Shown: one piece after another, positions 1-9,273 of the stretch | Numbering within the stretch: position 1 is the first letter of the stretch | How the letters are laid out: each line of letters starts with the position of its first letter | Origin: Clostridia bacterium | Lineage (GTDB): Bacteria > Bacillota > Clostridia > Oscillospirales > Acutalibacteraceae | DNA: 62,763 nt | Direction: 5' to 3' | Assembly (NCBI GenBank): GCA_017415515.1 | Contig: JAFQGI010000029.1 | Coordinates: forward strand, 1-62,763 | Translations under genes and position numbers: made by a program | Notes under the pieces: generated by a model | The model's database searches: none | Seen by the model: only the letters and a program-made list of their open reading frames with translations | What the model was told of the DNA's origin: nothing

Positions 1-429
1 ATACAGTATTCGCTGCGTTTTTGCCGCGGCTGAACAAAAATCTGCTCTTTTCAAAATCTCCGACCGCAAAGCGAGGAAATTTCGAGGGATTTTTGTTTCG
101 ATCGGGCGAAGTAATGCTGGCGCCTTGCGAGCACGAGCGAGACAAAAAGCGCCGAAATATCCCGCATTGCGGCGGGTTCGGGTTTGATTGCTCACCCTAA
201 TCAAAACCGATTGTTTCAACTTGCTGTCCCCCTCCTTTCGGGAAAAACTTACACGGCGACATCACTCATCGCATTACTGTGACTGCCCCTCCGATTTTTT
301 GCCTGCGGCAAAAAACCACCTCTCGCTCGCCGCGAAGCGGCCCCCTTTTGTCTGCTTCGCAGACATTTCCCCCGCTTGACGGGGGAATCACCTGACAAGG
401 GGAGGCAAGAATCGGTACTTTTTTCAAAA
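1..429. other. Non-coding left edge with hairpin repeats
   Basis: I find no convincing gene here. A 63-codon open frame at 188-379 has no ribosome binding site and runs through hairpins. Two short inverted repeats are visible: GTCTGCTTCGCAGAC at 350-364 and a C5/G5 stem at 367-387. They resemble the intergenic palindromes seen near 9.1 kb and 44.9-45.1 kb. The first 180 bases have a different composition and look like part of a longer dispersed repeat cut by the window edge. Confidence 0.5.
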
Positions 430-1200
430 TCAAAAGCTTTTATCGTATTTTTTACCGAAAAATTTCGCCATCAGGAAAGAACCGCCCTTTTTGATCCAGT
501 TGGTTTTCTCCATACCGATGACCGGCACCTCCGCCAGTTCCAAATGTTGCTCCGACAGCCACACGTCCAGCAGCAGCTCGCTGACGCGACCGAAGAAACG
601 GGCATGGAAGGCGTCGTAAGCAGTGGCGTCCACCCGCTTTTCCAGCTCGAACAGAATGGAAAACAGCCAGGTGCAATAGGCGTCCAGATGATCCTTACGC
701 AAAATCATCATATTGAACATATGGGCAGACGTGCGCTTTTTCAACCCCTCAAAGGCTTCGGCATAAGCGGGGTGTTTCTCGCGGATGATCTCACCGGTCA
801 GCTCCAGCGGTTCGGGGTGCATGGTGTGCACGTAATGGGAATAGAGATTCTCGATATAATACTTCCGCTTGTTGGGCAAAATGCCGTCCTTGTCCTTCAA
901 CAGGCGGACAGCCTCCGCCTCGGTGAGCACGCGGGAAATCGGCTCGCCTTTGCCCTTTCCACCGAAGTGGCGGCGATAATGGGCAAGGCCGACGTAATCG
1001 GCGTCCAGATTTTTCCACGCCCAATACAGGCCGGTCAGCTCGCAAAAGGTGGGATTTTTGGCGGAGATATTCTCCCCCGTGTTGTCCCCTGCAAAGCCAA
1101 AAGACTCTTTCCCCTCTGCTCCCACGTGAAGCGGAAGATACAGCGGGTCATTGGGCATAGCGTAGGGCTTGTGCGCCGCCACGATCACCGTTACTTTCAT
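430..1200 (-). CDS. DUF4422 family predicted glycosyltransferase
   Basis: A 256-residue soluble protein of the DUF4422 family, found in capsule and exopolysaccharide loci and believed to transfer sugars. The N-terminal strand MKVTVIVAAHKPYAMP and the YVGLAHYRRHF motif (about residues 91-101) are family hallmarks. The ATG follows AAGGAG by a normal spacing. It overlaps the stop of glf by 4 bp, so the two are probably translationally coupled as the last genes of the glycopolymer operon. The galactofuranose supply from the neighbour suggests, but does not prove, a galactofuranosyl role. The acceptor cannot be told from sequence. Confidence 0.85.
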   Translation of the reverse strand: MKVTVIVAAHKPYAMPNDPLYLPLHVGAEGKESFGFAGDNTGENISAKNPTFCELTGLYWAWKNLDADYVGLAHYRRHFGGKGKGEPISRVLTEAEAVRLLKDKDGILPNKRKYYIENLYSHYVHTMHPEPLELTGEIIREKHPAYAEAFEGLKKRTSAHMFNMMILRKDHLDAYCTWLFSILFELEKRVDATAYDAFHARFFGRVSELLLDVWLSEQHLELAEVPVIGMEKTNWIKKGGSFLMAKFFGKKYDKSF

Positions 1201-2300
1201 CCAAAAATCTCCTTTGTCAGCGCTAACGCCACAGCGACCACCTTGTCCATATCGTAATAGCGATACTGACCCAGACGGCCGCCGAACAGCACCTTGTCCT
1301 CCCCCTCCGCAAGCAGGCGATACCGCTCGTAGAGGGCTTGATTTTTCTCATCGTTGACGGGGTAATAGGGCTCCGCGCCCGGCGTCCAATCGGCGGGGTA
1401 CTCGCGGGTGATCACCGTCTTATCCCCCTTGCCGAAGGCAAAGTGCTTATGCTCGATAATCCGAGTATAGGGTACCTGACGCTCGTTGTAATTGACCACC
1501 GCTACGCCTTGATAGTTGTCGGTGTCAGGCGTTTCTTTTTCAAACCGCAAGCTGCGGTATTCCAACGCACCGTAGCAATAATCGTAATAGGCGTCGATGG
1601 GGCCGGTGTACACCACCCGGTCTGCCAGCGCGTTCAGCGCCTCGCGGTCAGCCAGATAGTCCACGCCCAACCGCACCTCGGCCCCCTCCAGCAGTCGCTC
1701 CACCAGGGCGGTGTAGCCCTCCTTGGGGATGCCTTGATAGGGGTCGTTGAAATAGTTGTTGTCAAAGGTGTACCGCACCGGCAACCGCTTAATGATAAAG
1801 GGCGGCAGGTCGGTGCAGGAGCGACCCCACTGCTTTTCGGTGTAGCCGCGCACCAATTTTTCATAAATGTCGCGGCCCACCAGCGAGATGGCCTGCTCCT
1901 CCAAATTCTTGGGGGTGCCGGTGATCTCGCCACGCTGGGCGGCAATGATCGCCTTGGCCTCGGCGGGGGTGGTGACCCCCCACATCTGATTAAAGGTGTG
2001 CATATTGAAGGGCAGATTGTACAGCTTGCCCTCGTAGTTGGCTAAGGGGGTGTTGATAAAGTGGTTAAACTCCGCAAAACGGTTGACATACTCCCACACT
2101 TCTCGGTTGGAGGTGTGGAAAATATGGGCACCGTAGCGATGAACGGTAACCCCCTCCACCTCTTCGGTGTAGACGTTGCCGCCGATGTGGTCGCGGCGTT
2201 CCACCACCAGACAGGTCTTGCCGCTGTCCATTGCCTGACGGGCAAACACAGCACCGAACAGACCCGCCCCCACAATCAAATAGTCGTAGTGCTTGTCCAC
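1197..2300 (-). CDS. glf: UDP-galactopyranose mutase
   Basis: A 367-residue flavoenzyme that interconverts UDP-galactopyranose and UDP-galactofuranose in the cytoplasm, supplying galactofuranose for surface polymers. The N-terminal FAD-binding fold shows VGAGLFGAVFA, then an acidic and arginine-rich VVERRDHIGGN segment and the AHIFHTSN motif typical of Glf. Length is normal for the family. The start is GTG, placed 7-8 bases after AAAGGAG, directly against the TAA of the upstream sugar transferase (stop and start abut). This tight packing makes joint expression with the transferase and DUF4422 protein very likely. Confidence 0.95.
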   Translation of the reverse strand: MDKHYDYLIVGAGLFGAVFARQAMDSGKTCLVVERRDHIGGNVYTEEVEGVTVHRYGAHIFHTSNREVWEYVNRFAEFNHFINTPLANYEGKLYNLPFNMHTFNQMWGVTTPAEAKAIIAAQRGEITGTPKNLEEQAISLVGRDIYEKLVRGYTEKQWGRSCTDLPPFIIKRLPVRYTFDNNYFNDPYQGIPKEGYTALVERLLEGAEVRLGVDYLADREALNALADRVVYTGPIDAYYDYCYGALEYRSLRFEKETPDTDNYQGVAVVNYNERQVPYTRIIEHKHFAFGKGDKTVITREYPADWTPGAEPYYPVNDEKNQALYERYRLLAEGEDKVLFGGRLGQYRYYDMDKVVAVALALTKEIFG

Positions 2301-2945
2301 TTATACGGCTCCTTTACCGGTTATTACGCGCTCAACGGTCTTAAAAATGATTTTGACATCCATACCAAAGCTGACGCGTCCCACATAATACAGCTCCTGC
2401 CGCTGGCGTTCGCCGGTGGCATAGGAGGACTCGTTGCGGGACATAGCCTGCCAATAGCCGGTCAGACCGGGCTGCATAGACATCAGCTGTTGGCGCTCCT
2501 CGGGGGTATAGTTACCGGTGAGCTCGGAGGGAAGCAGCGGGCGAGGGCCAACCAGGCTCATATCCCCGCGGATGATGTTCCACAGCTGGGGCAGCTCGTC
2601 CAAACTGCTCTTACGCAGAAAGTTGCCCAGCTTGGTGATGCGGGGGTCATTCTGCAATTTATATTCCTTACGGTACAGCTCCAGCTCCTCGGGGGAAAGA
2701 ATATCCTCCAAGCGGTCGGCGCCCACCTTCATGCTGCGGAATTTATACAGACGGAACAGGCGGCCGTTGCGCCCCACGCGGGACTGGGCATAGAAAGCCG
2801 GGCCGCCGTCACGGCGCACCAGCAAGGCGATCACCAGCATCACCGGCCAAATCACCAATAAGGCCATCACGCTGATCACAACATCCAGCACCCGCTTGAC
2901 GCGGGGATAGATGGGTTTTCTGTGTCCTTTTCTCATACTTCTCAT
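2301..2945 (-). CDS. Undecaprenyl-phosphate sugar phosphotransferase
   Basis: A 214-residue initiating transferase of the bacterial sugar transferase family (WcaJ/RfbP/PglC-like catalytic core). It would load the first sugar-phosphate onto undecaprenyl phosphate at the inner membrane face. A single hydrophobic segment at about residues 23-43 is followed by KFRSMK, KSSLDELPQLWNI and GPRP, the conserved catalytic core. It lacks the multi-span N-terminal domain of long WcaJ proteins, so it is the short form. Two starts fit the GGAGAGAGG ribosome site: 2945 (used) or ATG at 2936. It lies 42 bp after an LCP gene. Confidence 0.92.
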   Translation of the reverse strand: MRSMRKGHRKPIYPRVKRVLDVVISVMALLVIWPVMLVIALLVRRDGGPAFYAQSRVGRNGRLFRLYKFRSMKVGADRLEDILSPEELELYRKEYKLQNDPRITKLGNFLRKSSLDELPQLWNIIRGDMSLVGPRPLLPSELTGNYTPEERQQLMSMQPGLTGYWQAMSRNESSYATGERQRQELYYVGRVSFGMDVKIIFKTVERVITGKGAV

Positions 2946-2987
2946 CCTCTCTCCGTTACGGCGGAGTGATACAGGGAAACGCAGAGA

Positions 2988-4649
2988 TTACGGCATCACT
3001 ATCTGCGTAGAAGAGGTGGGGGTTGACGTCCCCAAGCCGGGGGTGGTTGAACTCACGGGATCGGTGGGATCAACCGGCTGAGTAGGCTGGGTGGGTTGCG
3101 TAGGCACAGTGGGATCGGTGGGATTCACGGTGCCGATCACCCCGGTTTCGGAGGGGTCGGTTCCCCCGGTAGACCCGCCCGTGCCGGTAGGATCGGTCGA
3201 GCCGGAAGGATCGGTGCCTCCGGTGGGCTCGCCGGTGGCGGTGGGATCACCTGTGCCGAGGGTGATAGAACCCGAGGGAACGGTAGGATCCACAGGGTTG
3301 GTGGGATCCACAGGATCGGTGGGATTTCCGCCGCCGGTGGCGGAGGTCTGGGGCGCCGCCGTCACCTTAGGCTCGTTGGGCATGGTGGGCTTGGGCAGAT
3401 CCTTCGCCGTTTCTTTATCGAAAATGAAATCGATGAGCAGGGCGGAGGCATAGTCCAAATCGTAGATCCACACCCAGTTGTAGTTGGGGTGGGTTCCCTC
3501 CCAGATCCAATTTTTCACGCTGGTATCCGGCAGGGTATAGTTGATGATCTCGGGGGAATTGGTCACCGCCCAGGTGCCCAGCTCCAAAATCTCCTCAGAG
3601 GTGAGGGTGGTGTGGCACAGGCTGAGCATCTTGGCGATCACGTCGGGCAACTTGTTGATGGGGGTGGTCTTCACCTTATTGAACACGCCTTTGAGCACGT
3701 CCCGCTGACGGTTGGTGCGCTTTAAGTCGGAGTCGATCTTACGAATACGGGAATACGCCAGCGCCTGTCCGCCGTTTAAGGTCTGTTCGCCTGCCTTTTT
3801 GACCTGAGTCAGGTCGCGGCCGCACTCTTTCTCCATAGCGCGGACGTGCTTGTTCAGCTCGTTAAGTTCCCGCTGCTGCACGTTGATGGTGACGCCGCCC
3901 ACATAGTCTATGATGTCCATAAATTCCACAAAATTCACATACATATACTCGGTGATGTTCATATGGAAATTGTAATTTATGGTTTTGATGGCGGTTTTGG
4001 CACCCTCGCGCTTATAATCCGCCTGGGTGTATTTCTTTTCCTTGTCGGCGGCCTTTGCCTTGTTATAGCCGTATTGGAAGGCGTGAGCCAGCTTGGTCAT
4101 GCTGTTTTTGCTGTTGTAACCCTCCACGTACACCAGGGTGTCACGGGCAAGGGAGGACATTTTGACCCGAGGATTGCTCTTATCCCGCCGATCGATAGTC
4201 AAAATGATGATGGCGTCGGAATGGAAGGATTTGGTCTTACCGTTGGCGGTCAGCTTTTCGTCGGTTTCGCCGCGCTCGTCCAAGCCGAAGAGGGCAATGT
4301 TCAAAATGCCCTCTTTCGGGGTGGGCAGATCGGTGTTGACGTGCATCTCCTGCTGTTCTTTCTCGGTGAATTTTTCGTCGATGTTGGCGTTGTCATCAAT
4401 AAAAGAACGCGCCCAAATATAGAGAATGCCGAACAGGATGCCCAGCACAGCCAACACCGACACCGAGATCAAGGCAATACGCAACGCCAAATCGGTGCCG
4501 CTGAGCTTTTTCTTCGGCTTTTTGGCGCGGGCTTTCTTTTGGTTGGCGGAAAGGGAGCCAAGGCTCACCGATTCTGCGGCAATCGCGCCGCAGGAGGGGC
4601 AAACCGTTTGACCGGCCTTTAAACGTTTTCCGCATTCTTTACATACCAT
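2988..4649 (-). CDS. LCP family glycopolymer ligase with N-terminal zinc ribbon
   Basis: LytR-CpsA-Psr enzymes move undecaprenyl-linked glycopolymers onto peptidoglycan outside the membrane. I place the start at the ATG giving MVCKECGKRL because it follows AGAAAGGAAG; the open frame extends upstream, but that part overlaps the preceding gene. Visible parts of the 553-residue protein are a CxxC-CxxC zinc ribbon (about residues 3-21), one membrane span near 60-80, an LCP domain with SLARDTLV and YSRIRKIDSDLKRTNRQRDV, and a Thr/Pro/Gly/Asp-rich tail of about 110 residues. A cytoplasmic zinc ribbon is unusual for an LCP protein. The tail is probably a cell-wall spacer. Confidence 0.9.
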   Translation of the reverse strand: MVCKECGKRLKAGQTVCPSCGAIAAESVSLGSLSANQKKARAKKPKKKLSGTDLALRIALISVSVLAVLGILFGILYIWARSFIDDNANIDEKFTEKEQQEMHVNTDLPTPKEGILNIALFGLDERGETDEKLTANGKTKSFHSDAIIILTIDRRDKSNPRVKMSSLARDTLVYVEGYNSKNSMTKLAHAFQYGYNKAKAADKEKKYTQADYKREGAKTAIKTINYNFHMNITEYMYVNFVEFMDIIDYVGGVTINVQQRELNELNKHVRAMEKECGRDLTQVKKAGEQTLNGGQALAYSRIRKIDSDLKRTNRQRDVLKGVFNKVKTTPINKLPDVIAKMLSLCHTTLTSEEILELGTWAVTNSPEIINYTLPDTSVKNWIWEGTHPNYNWVWIYDLDYASALLIDFIFDKETAKDLPKPTMPNEPKVTAAPQTSATGGGNPTDPVDPTNPVDPTVPSGSITLGTGDPTATGEPTGGTDPSGSTDPTGTGGSTGGTDPSETGVIGTVNPTDPTVPTQPTQPTQPVDPTDPVSSTTPGLGTSTPTSSTQIVMP

Positions 4650-4674
4650 GAGTGTAATGCGCTTCCTTTCTGTG

Positions 4675-5952
4675 TTACGGAATAGCGGTTGTGGTTGTTT
4701 CGGGAACGGTAGCCGTCGAAGGCGAAGTGGCAGGAGTGGTGGTCGTGGCGGCAGCACTTTCTCCCGAAGCGGTAGTGGCGGTTGTTGTCGCGGTGGTGGT
4801 CGTGGCGGGGACGTATTGCGTCACGCCTGACACCTTGACGTCCACCTCGTAGATGAAGTTATACAGCACCTTCTTGGCCGCATCCAGATCGTAAACGTAT
4901 ACCCAACCGTGCTGACGATCCAAGATGCCGCTCCACGGCTTCAACTGGGCGTTGGGCAGACGCAGGCTCTCGATGACGGGCGGATTCAAAATCGCCCACT
5001 TGGCCAGATCCATTATTTCATCAGCACCCAGGGTGGTGTGGCACAGCCGCAACACCTTTTTGAGGGTGTCGGGCAGCTTGGAGATGGGTTGCTTGCGCAC
5101 CTGCTCGTACATGGCGATGAGCACTTCGCGCTGACGGGCGTTACGGTTGGTGTCGCTGTCCTTGCGGCAACGGGCGTATACCAACGCTTGGCGGCCATCC
5201 AGCCGTTGCTTGCCGGTTCCGGGCAGCTTGTCACTTTCAACGCCGGTGTAGTTGATGGCTTCTAGCTCCAACTGGTTGACGTGCACCTCCACGCCACCGA
5301 TATAGTCGATCACCTCGACAAACTGCTCGAAATTCACGTACACGTAGTCGGTGATGTTCATGCCGTAGGCCTGGTTGATGGTTTTCAACGCCAGCTTGGC
5401 GTGACCGTAGGCCCAGGAGTGGGTCAGCTTTTCCTCGCCGTGGCCCTCGATGGGCACCAACGAGTCACGAGCCAGCGAGGTCATCTTGATCTTTCCGGTG
5501 TCCCGGTTGACCGACAGGATGATCATGGTGTCGGAACGTCCCACCGAACCGGATTCCTGATCCACACCAAACAAAGCAATGTTGTGCACGTTGGAGACCG
5601 CTTGCTCCACCTTGTCGATCTCTTCCGGCTTCATGCTGGGCGCGGCCTCCACAATGTCCTGCACAATATCTTCCTCGTCCTTGGCGGCCACCTCGGACTC
5701 AGAATATTCGGGGGCCTTTTTGATGTTTTGGTCGATGGTGCGATGCAACCACCACCAAGCACATTGGAGGAACAGCAATCCCAACAACAGCAGCACAGCC
5801 AACACGATGAGCAGAATCACCCACCATTCGCGGCGCTTCTTTTTCTTTTTCTTGCCGACGGCGAGCTCATCCGAAACGATGAGCAGGTCTGCCGCCTCAG
5901 CGGTTTCTCCGTCAGCTTGGTGAACGACCTCTTTGTTTTCCATCTCGTCCAT
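4675..5952 (-). CDS. LCP family glycopolymer ligase
   Basis: A LytR-CpsA-Psr family protein, first gene of the envelope operon. I choose the ATG at 5952 (MDEMENKEVV): AAAGGAGG lies 9 bases upstream, whereas the longer frame's ATG overlaps that site. The 425 residues comprise an acidic cytoplasmic N-terminus, a basic KKKKKKRR stretch, one transmembrane helix near 45-65, the LCP domain (SLARDSLVPIEG, then YARCRKDSDTNRNARQREVL with the arginines that bind the pyrophosphate lipid) and a Thr/Ala-rich tail. It lies 25 bp before the second LCP gene. Two LCP enzymes next to an initiating transferase point to wall-polymer attachment. Confidence 0.92.
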   Translation of the reverse strand: MDEMENKEVVHQADGETAEAADLLIVSDELAVGKKKKKKRREWWVILLIVLAVLLLLGLLFLQCAWWWLHRTIDQNIKKAPEYSESEVAAKDEEDIVQDIVEAAPSMKPEEIDKVEQAVSNVHNIALFGVDQESGSVGRSDTMIILSVNRDTGKIKMTSLARDSLVPIEGHGEEKLTHSWAYGHAKLALKTINQAYGMNITDYVYVNFEQFVEVIDYIGGVEVHVNQLELEAINYTGVESDKLPGTGKQRLDGRQALVYARCRKDSDTNRNARQREVLIAMYEQVRKQPISKLPDTLKKVLRLCHTTLGADEIMDLAKWAILNPPVIESLRLPNAQLKPWSGILDRQHGWVYVYDLDAAKKVLYNFIYEVDVKVSGVTQYVPATTTTATTTATTASGESAAATTTTPATSPSTATVPETTTTAIP

Positions 5953-6018
5953 GCGGTTGCCGCCTCCTTTCACAGTTAGGGTATCCTACGCCATATTAAC
6001 GCGCAATATAACAGATAA

Positions 6019-6047
6019 AGTATAACACAACTGTTTCTGTTTTTCAA
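6019..6047 (-). promoter_or_regulatory. Promoter of the LCP/glycopolymer operon
   Basis: On the minus strand TTGAAA (6042-6047) and TATACT (6019-6024) are 17 bp apart, with TG at the extended -10 position. It lies about 65 bp upstream of the first LCP start and is the only good promoter seen ahead of the five-gene run. Confidence 0.7.
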
Positions 6048-6078
6048 TTCCTTTTTTATGCGGAGAATTTTACCGAAA

Positions 6079-6115
6079 AAAGCACGGCTCTCTCTCGTTG
6101 AGAAAGCCGTGCTTT
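6079..6115 (-). terminator. Rho-independent terminator of glnN
   Basis: AAAGCACGGCT and AGCCGTGCTTT form a stem, and on the minus strand it is followed by a T tract. It sits 10 bp after the glnN stop and upstream of the LCP promoter. Confidence 0.85.
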
Positions 6116-6124
6116 GCGGATAGA

Positions 6125-8224
6125 TCAGCGAACCGAGAACAACATATCGCCATAAGAGGGCAAGGGCCACAGATCCTTAGCCACCAGCACCTCCAGCCCA
6201 TCGGCGGCCTCACGCAACGCGGTCATGGCGGGGATCACCACGTCGCGATAGCAATCGGCACGCTCCTGCGCAGTCATGGTGGGGCATTCGGCCGCCGCGA
6301 GTGCCTTTCGCAGGGCGTCCAGGCAACGATCCAAGCTGTCGGTGAGGACGTTTATCTTGTTCAGCAGCGCCTCTTCGGTGGCGGCACACGCCACGTTGGG
6401 CAGAGCGGCACGCTTGGCGAGGATGGTATCTGCCAGCTCACGGCCATAGCGCAGGGCGGCAGGGAGAATGTCCTTCTGCGCCATGCTCACCATGGTATGC
6501 GCCTCGATATGCAGCACCTTAGCGTAATTCTGCAAATAAATCTCGTAGCGAGAGCGCATCTCCGCCTCGGAATAGACGCCGTATTTCTCGAACAAGGCAA
6601 TATTCTTGGGGGCGACGTAGCAGGGCAGGCAGTCGGCGGTGGTGGGATAATTGCACAGGCCGCGGGCCTGTGCCTCGCGAATCCACGCCTCGTCATAGCC
6701 GTTGCCGTTGAATATGATCCGCTTGTGGGTGCGGATGACGTCCCGAATCAGATCGTCCAAGGCGGCGTGGAAATCCTCCGCCTGCTCCAACACGGTGGCA
6801 AACGCATCCAGCGCCGCCGCCACGGCGGTGTTGAGCACCACGTTGGGCTCGGAAACGGCCTGAGAGGAGCCCAGCATACGGAATTCAAACTTGTTACCTG
6901 TAAAAGCAAAGGGGGAGGTGCGGTTGCGGTCGGTGGTGTCCTTGGGGATGCGGGGCAGGGTGTGGACACCCACCTTCATCTGCACTTTTTCCTTGGCATC
7001 GTAGGCGGTGCCGTTCTCGATGGACTCCAAAATGGCGGTCAGCTCGTCACCAAGGAAGATGGACACCACCGCAGGAGGTGCCTCGGCGGCGCCCAAACGG
7101 TGGTCGTTGCCGGCCGACGCGATGGACACACGCAGCATATCCTGATACTCGTCCACCGCCTGAATGACGGCGCAAACGAACAGCAGGAACTGGGCGTTTT
7201 CGTGGGGGGTGTCACCCGGCTCCAACAGGTTGGTGCCGGTGTCGGTCTGCAAGGACCAGTTGTTATGCTTGCCGCTGCCGCTGACGCCGGCAAAGGGCTT
7301 CTCGTGCAGCAGACACACCAGATTGTGCCGTGCCGCCACCTTTTTCATCAGCTCCATGGTGAGCTGGTTGTGGTCGGCGGCGATGTTGGCGGTGGAGAAA
7401 AAGGGAGCCATCTCGTGCTGAGAGGGGGCACCCTCGTTATGCTCGGTTTTGCAGAGAACGCCCAGTTTCCACAATTCCTCGTCCAGATCCCGCATAAATG
7501 CGGCAACGCGATCCTTAATGGCGCCGTAGTAGTGATCGTCCAGCTCCTGTCCCTTGGAGGGCTTGGCGCCGAACAGGGTGCGGCCGCTGTTGATCAGATC
7601 CTTGCGGCGATCGTACATGGCACGATCGATGAGGAAATACTCCTGCTCAGGGCCGACGGTGGTGCGCACCATCGTCACGTCCTCGTTGCCGAACAGGCGC
7701 AACACACGCAACGCCTGCTTGCCCAGCACCTCCATGGAGCGCAGGAGAGGGGTCTTCTTGTCCAGCGCCTCGCCGCCATAGGAACAGAAGGCGGTGGGGA
7801 TGCACAGGGTGCCGTCCTTGATAAAAGCGTAGGAGGTGGCGTCCCAGGCGGTGTAGCCGCGAGCCTCAAAGGTGGCGCGCAGGCCGCCGGAGGGAAAGGA
7901 GGAGGCGTCGCTCTCGCCCATGATCAACTCTTTGCCGGAAAACTCCATCATCACCTTGCCGCCGGCAACGGGCGAGAGAAAGCTGTCGTGCTTTTCGGCG
8001 GTGATGCCGGTCATGGGCTGGAACCAATGGGTGAAATGGGTGGCGCCTTTTTCAATGGCCCAATCCTTCATGGCGGAGGCCACCACGGCGGCGACAGAGG
8101 GATCCAGACGACGACCGTTCTCTACGGTGCGCATCAACGCCTGATAGGTGTCGGCGGGCAGACGCTCTTGCATCACTTGGTCGTTAAACACCATACTGCC
8201 GAACAACTCAGGGATATCCTTCAT
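6125..8224 (-). CDS. glnN: Glutamine synthetase type III
   Basis: A 699-residue GSIII enzyme that joins ammonia to glutamate with ATP in the cytoplasm. Length matches the roughly 700-residue class III family, clearly longer than GSI. Visible signatures include [10 protein letters not shown], the [15 protein letters not shown] block and the [16 protein letters not shown] region of the active site. The ATG follows AGGAGTGATGTGAA. It is a single-gene unit with its own promoter (8284-8313) and terminator (6079-6115). Together with asnA at 45 kb it gives this window two routes of ammonia capture. Confidence 0.96.
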   Translation of the reverse strand: MKDIPELFGSMVFNDQVMQERLPADTYQALMRTVENGRRLDPSVAAVVASAMKDWAIEKGATHFTHWFQPMTGITAEKHDSFLSPVAGGKVMMEFSGKELIMGESDASSFPSGGLRATFEARGYTAWDATSYAFIKDGTLCIPTAFCSYGGEALDKKTPLLRSMEVLGKQALRVLRLFGNEDVTMVRTTVGPEQEYFLIDRAMYDRRKDLINSGRTLFGAKPSKGQELDDHYYGAIKDRVAAFMRDLDEELWKLGVLCKTEHNEGAPSQHEMAPFFSTANIAADHNQLTMELMKKVAARHNLVCLLHEKPFAGVSGSGKHNNWSLQTDTGTNLLEPGDTPHENAQFLLFVCAVIQAVDEYQDMLRVSIASAGNDHRLGAAEAPPAVVSIFLGDELTAILESIENGTAYDAKEKVQMKVGVHTLPRIPKDTTDRNRTSPFAFTGNKFEFRMLGSSQAVSEPNVVLNTAVAAALDAFATVLEQAEDFHAALDDLIRDVIRTHKRIIFNGNGYDEAWIREAQARGLCNYPTTADCLPCYVAPKNIALFEKYGVYSEAEMRSRYEIYLQNYAKVLHIEAHTMVSMAQKDILPAALRYGRELADTILAKRAALPNVACAATEEALLNKINVLTDSLDRCLDALRKALAAAECPTMTAQERADCYRDVVIPAMTALREAADGLEVLVAKDLWPLPSYGDMLFSVR

Positions 8225-8283
8225 TTCACATCACTCCTCTTGGTTGGAAAGTCGAAGTACACCATACTCCATTGTTACCCATC

Positions 8284-8313
8284 AGTATACCGCCAACACC
8301 GCCGTTTTGTCAA
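8284..8313 (-). promoter_or_regulatory. Promoter of glnN
   Basis: TTGACA (minus strand, 8308-8313) and TATACT (8284-8289) are separated by 18 bp, about 60 bp ahead of the glnN start. Confidence 0.7.
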
Positions 8314-8355
8314 TGGAGAATTGCCGCCGGTTGCGGTTTTTGCCCGAAAAAAGCA

Positions 8356-8384
8356 TTGACAAACCGTTGGGTGCATATTATAAT
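8356..8384 (+). promoter_or_regulatory. Consensus sigma-A promoter without a nearby ORF
   Basis: TTGACA at 8356-8361 and TATAAT at 8379-8384 with exactly 17 bp between them, a perfect match to consensus. No credible gene follows for about 420 bp; the next is tRNA-Pro at 8803. It may be the original tRNA promoter pushed away by inserted DNA, or it may drive an untranslated RNA. Confidence 0.75.
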
Positions 8385-8441
8385 GAATGGGCTGTCACAG
8401 ACATCGGCACGGATTCATCCGCGCACTTAGAAATGGTTTCT

Positions 8442-8468
8442 CGGGCGGTCGAGGACGCCCGCCCCTAC
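8442..8468. repeat. REP-type palindromic element, copy 1
   Basis: A 27-bp element made of CGGGCGGTCGAGGACGCCCG followed by CCCCTAC. It is identical to the copy at 39657-39683 and differs by one base from the inverted copy at 39496-39522. The last two lie inside a RAYT transposase gene, the enzyme type associated with REP elements. Confidence 0.8.
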
Positions 8469-8494
8469 AAAACCGATTTAACTGTCAACAGAAC

Positions 8495-8619
8495 ATCGAG
8501 ATGTAGCGCAGCGGGGCGGCCTTCATCTCTGCATCTCCCACCTTACGTTGCCGCCCCCACGAGAATGGCAAAGCCATTCTCCCAAGCAGGTGCATACCGT
8601 TGGGCGCGCTTCGTTCGGG
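8495..8619 (+). repeat. Fragments of tRNA-Pro upstream of the intact gene
   Basis: ATCGAGATGTAGCGCAG at 8495-8511 repeats exactly the start of the tRNA-Pro gene (8801-8817). GCGCGCTTCGTTCGGG at 8604-8619 repeats its D-stem end and anticodon arm (8825-8840). They are not in a foldable tRNA. The rest of 8385-8802 has no gene I can support. The matches suggest partial duplication or a scarred insertion at the tRNA. Confidence 0.7.
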
Positions 8620-8802
8620 CTTTGCATCCGAGCGCCGCCTGTGGCGGATACAGCGAGGAGGCAAAGGCGTAGCGGTCGAAATGCGGCGAAGCGAACAGCG
8701 AGCCTGCGCATTTCGGGCACCGCAAGCTGGGGATTGTACCGCCCTGACGGTCAGCACCGCCCCACACAGCGAGCACCTTTTGCCACCAGTACAATTTCAT
8801 AT

Positions 8803-8879
<77 letters not shown>

Positions 8880-8880
8880 A

Positions 8881-8920
8881 CAGAAAAGCCACCCACGAAT
8901 GTGGGTGGCTTTTCTGTTGG
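8881..8920 (+). terminator. Terminator after tRNA-Pro
   Basis: A long perfect stem (CAGAAAAGCCACCCAC, loop GAAT, then its complement) directly after the CCA end. The stem carries A and T runs on its two sides, as in bidirectional terminators. Confidence 0.85.
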
Positions 8921-9022
8921 TGGTAATGCTCAAATATGATGAACCTCGAAAATGCCGACAGGCATTTTCTTAGGTTTTGCGCTCGCACACACTACGCCAA
9001 GCACCAACTCGGCGCAAAACCG

Positions 9023-9041
9023 AGGTTCAGAATCCTGTCAT
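9023..9041 (+). repeat. tRNA-Pro T-arm fragment
   Basis: AGGTTCAGAATCCTGTCAT matches the tRNA T-arm and acceptor region at 8854-8871 apart from one inserted base. With the 5' fragments upstream, the intact tRNA is flanked on both sides by broken copies of itself. Confidence 0.6.
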
Positions 9042-9056
9042 TAGTCTGCCTTTTTA

Positions 9057-9133
9057 CTCCCTCCGTCACGGCTTCGCCGTGCCACCTCCCTCGGGGAGGG
9101 AGGCTACGCTCTGCGACCACCTCATCCGTCACC
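9057..9133. repeat. Intergenic palindromic repeat element
   Basis: This holds the inverted repeat CACGGCTTCGCCGTG (9067-9081), then CCTCCCTCGGGGAGGGAGG (9085-9103), then CGACCACCTCATCCG. The final block in reverse complement (GGATGAGGTGGTCG) matches the end of the element at 44845-44898, so both belong to one modular repeat family. Otherwise 8921-9209 holds nothing I can support. Confidence 0.65.
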
Positions 9134-9209
9134 TTTAATCCGCCCTTTGATCGGATCTGTTGCTTTACGAGGATTCGGTGCAGAAAATCGGCAGATGTGG
9201 TCCAACGGC

Positions 9210-9238
9210 TTGCATTATCCGTTGAAACGTTATATAAT
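9210..9238 (+). promoter_or_regulatory. Promoter of the MATE transporter gene
   Basis: TTGCAT (9210-9215) and TATAAT (9233-9238) with 17 bp spacing, 35 bp ahead of the start codon. Confidence 0.75.
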
Positions 9239-9273
9239 ATGCATTGGAATTTTTGATTTTACGGAGTGAAACT

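Noticed and set aside
376-1257. 293-codon plus-strand frame over the DUF4422 gene
   Set aside because: It is antisense to a clear DUF4422 protein and has no similarity or ribosome site of its own.
3040-3340. Short GGATCGGTGGG-type repeats considered as a regulatory or CRISPR array
   Set aside because: They encode the Thr/Pro/Asp/Gly tail of the LCP protein and are simple low-complexity coding repeats.
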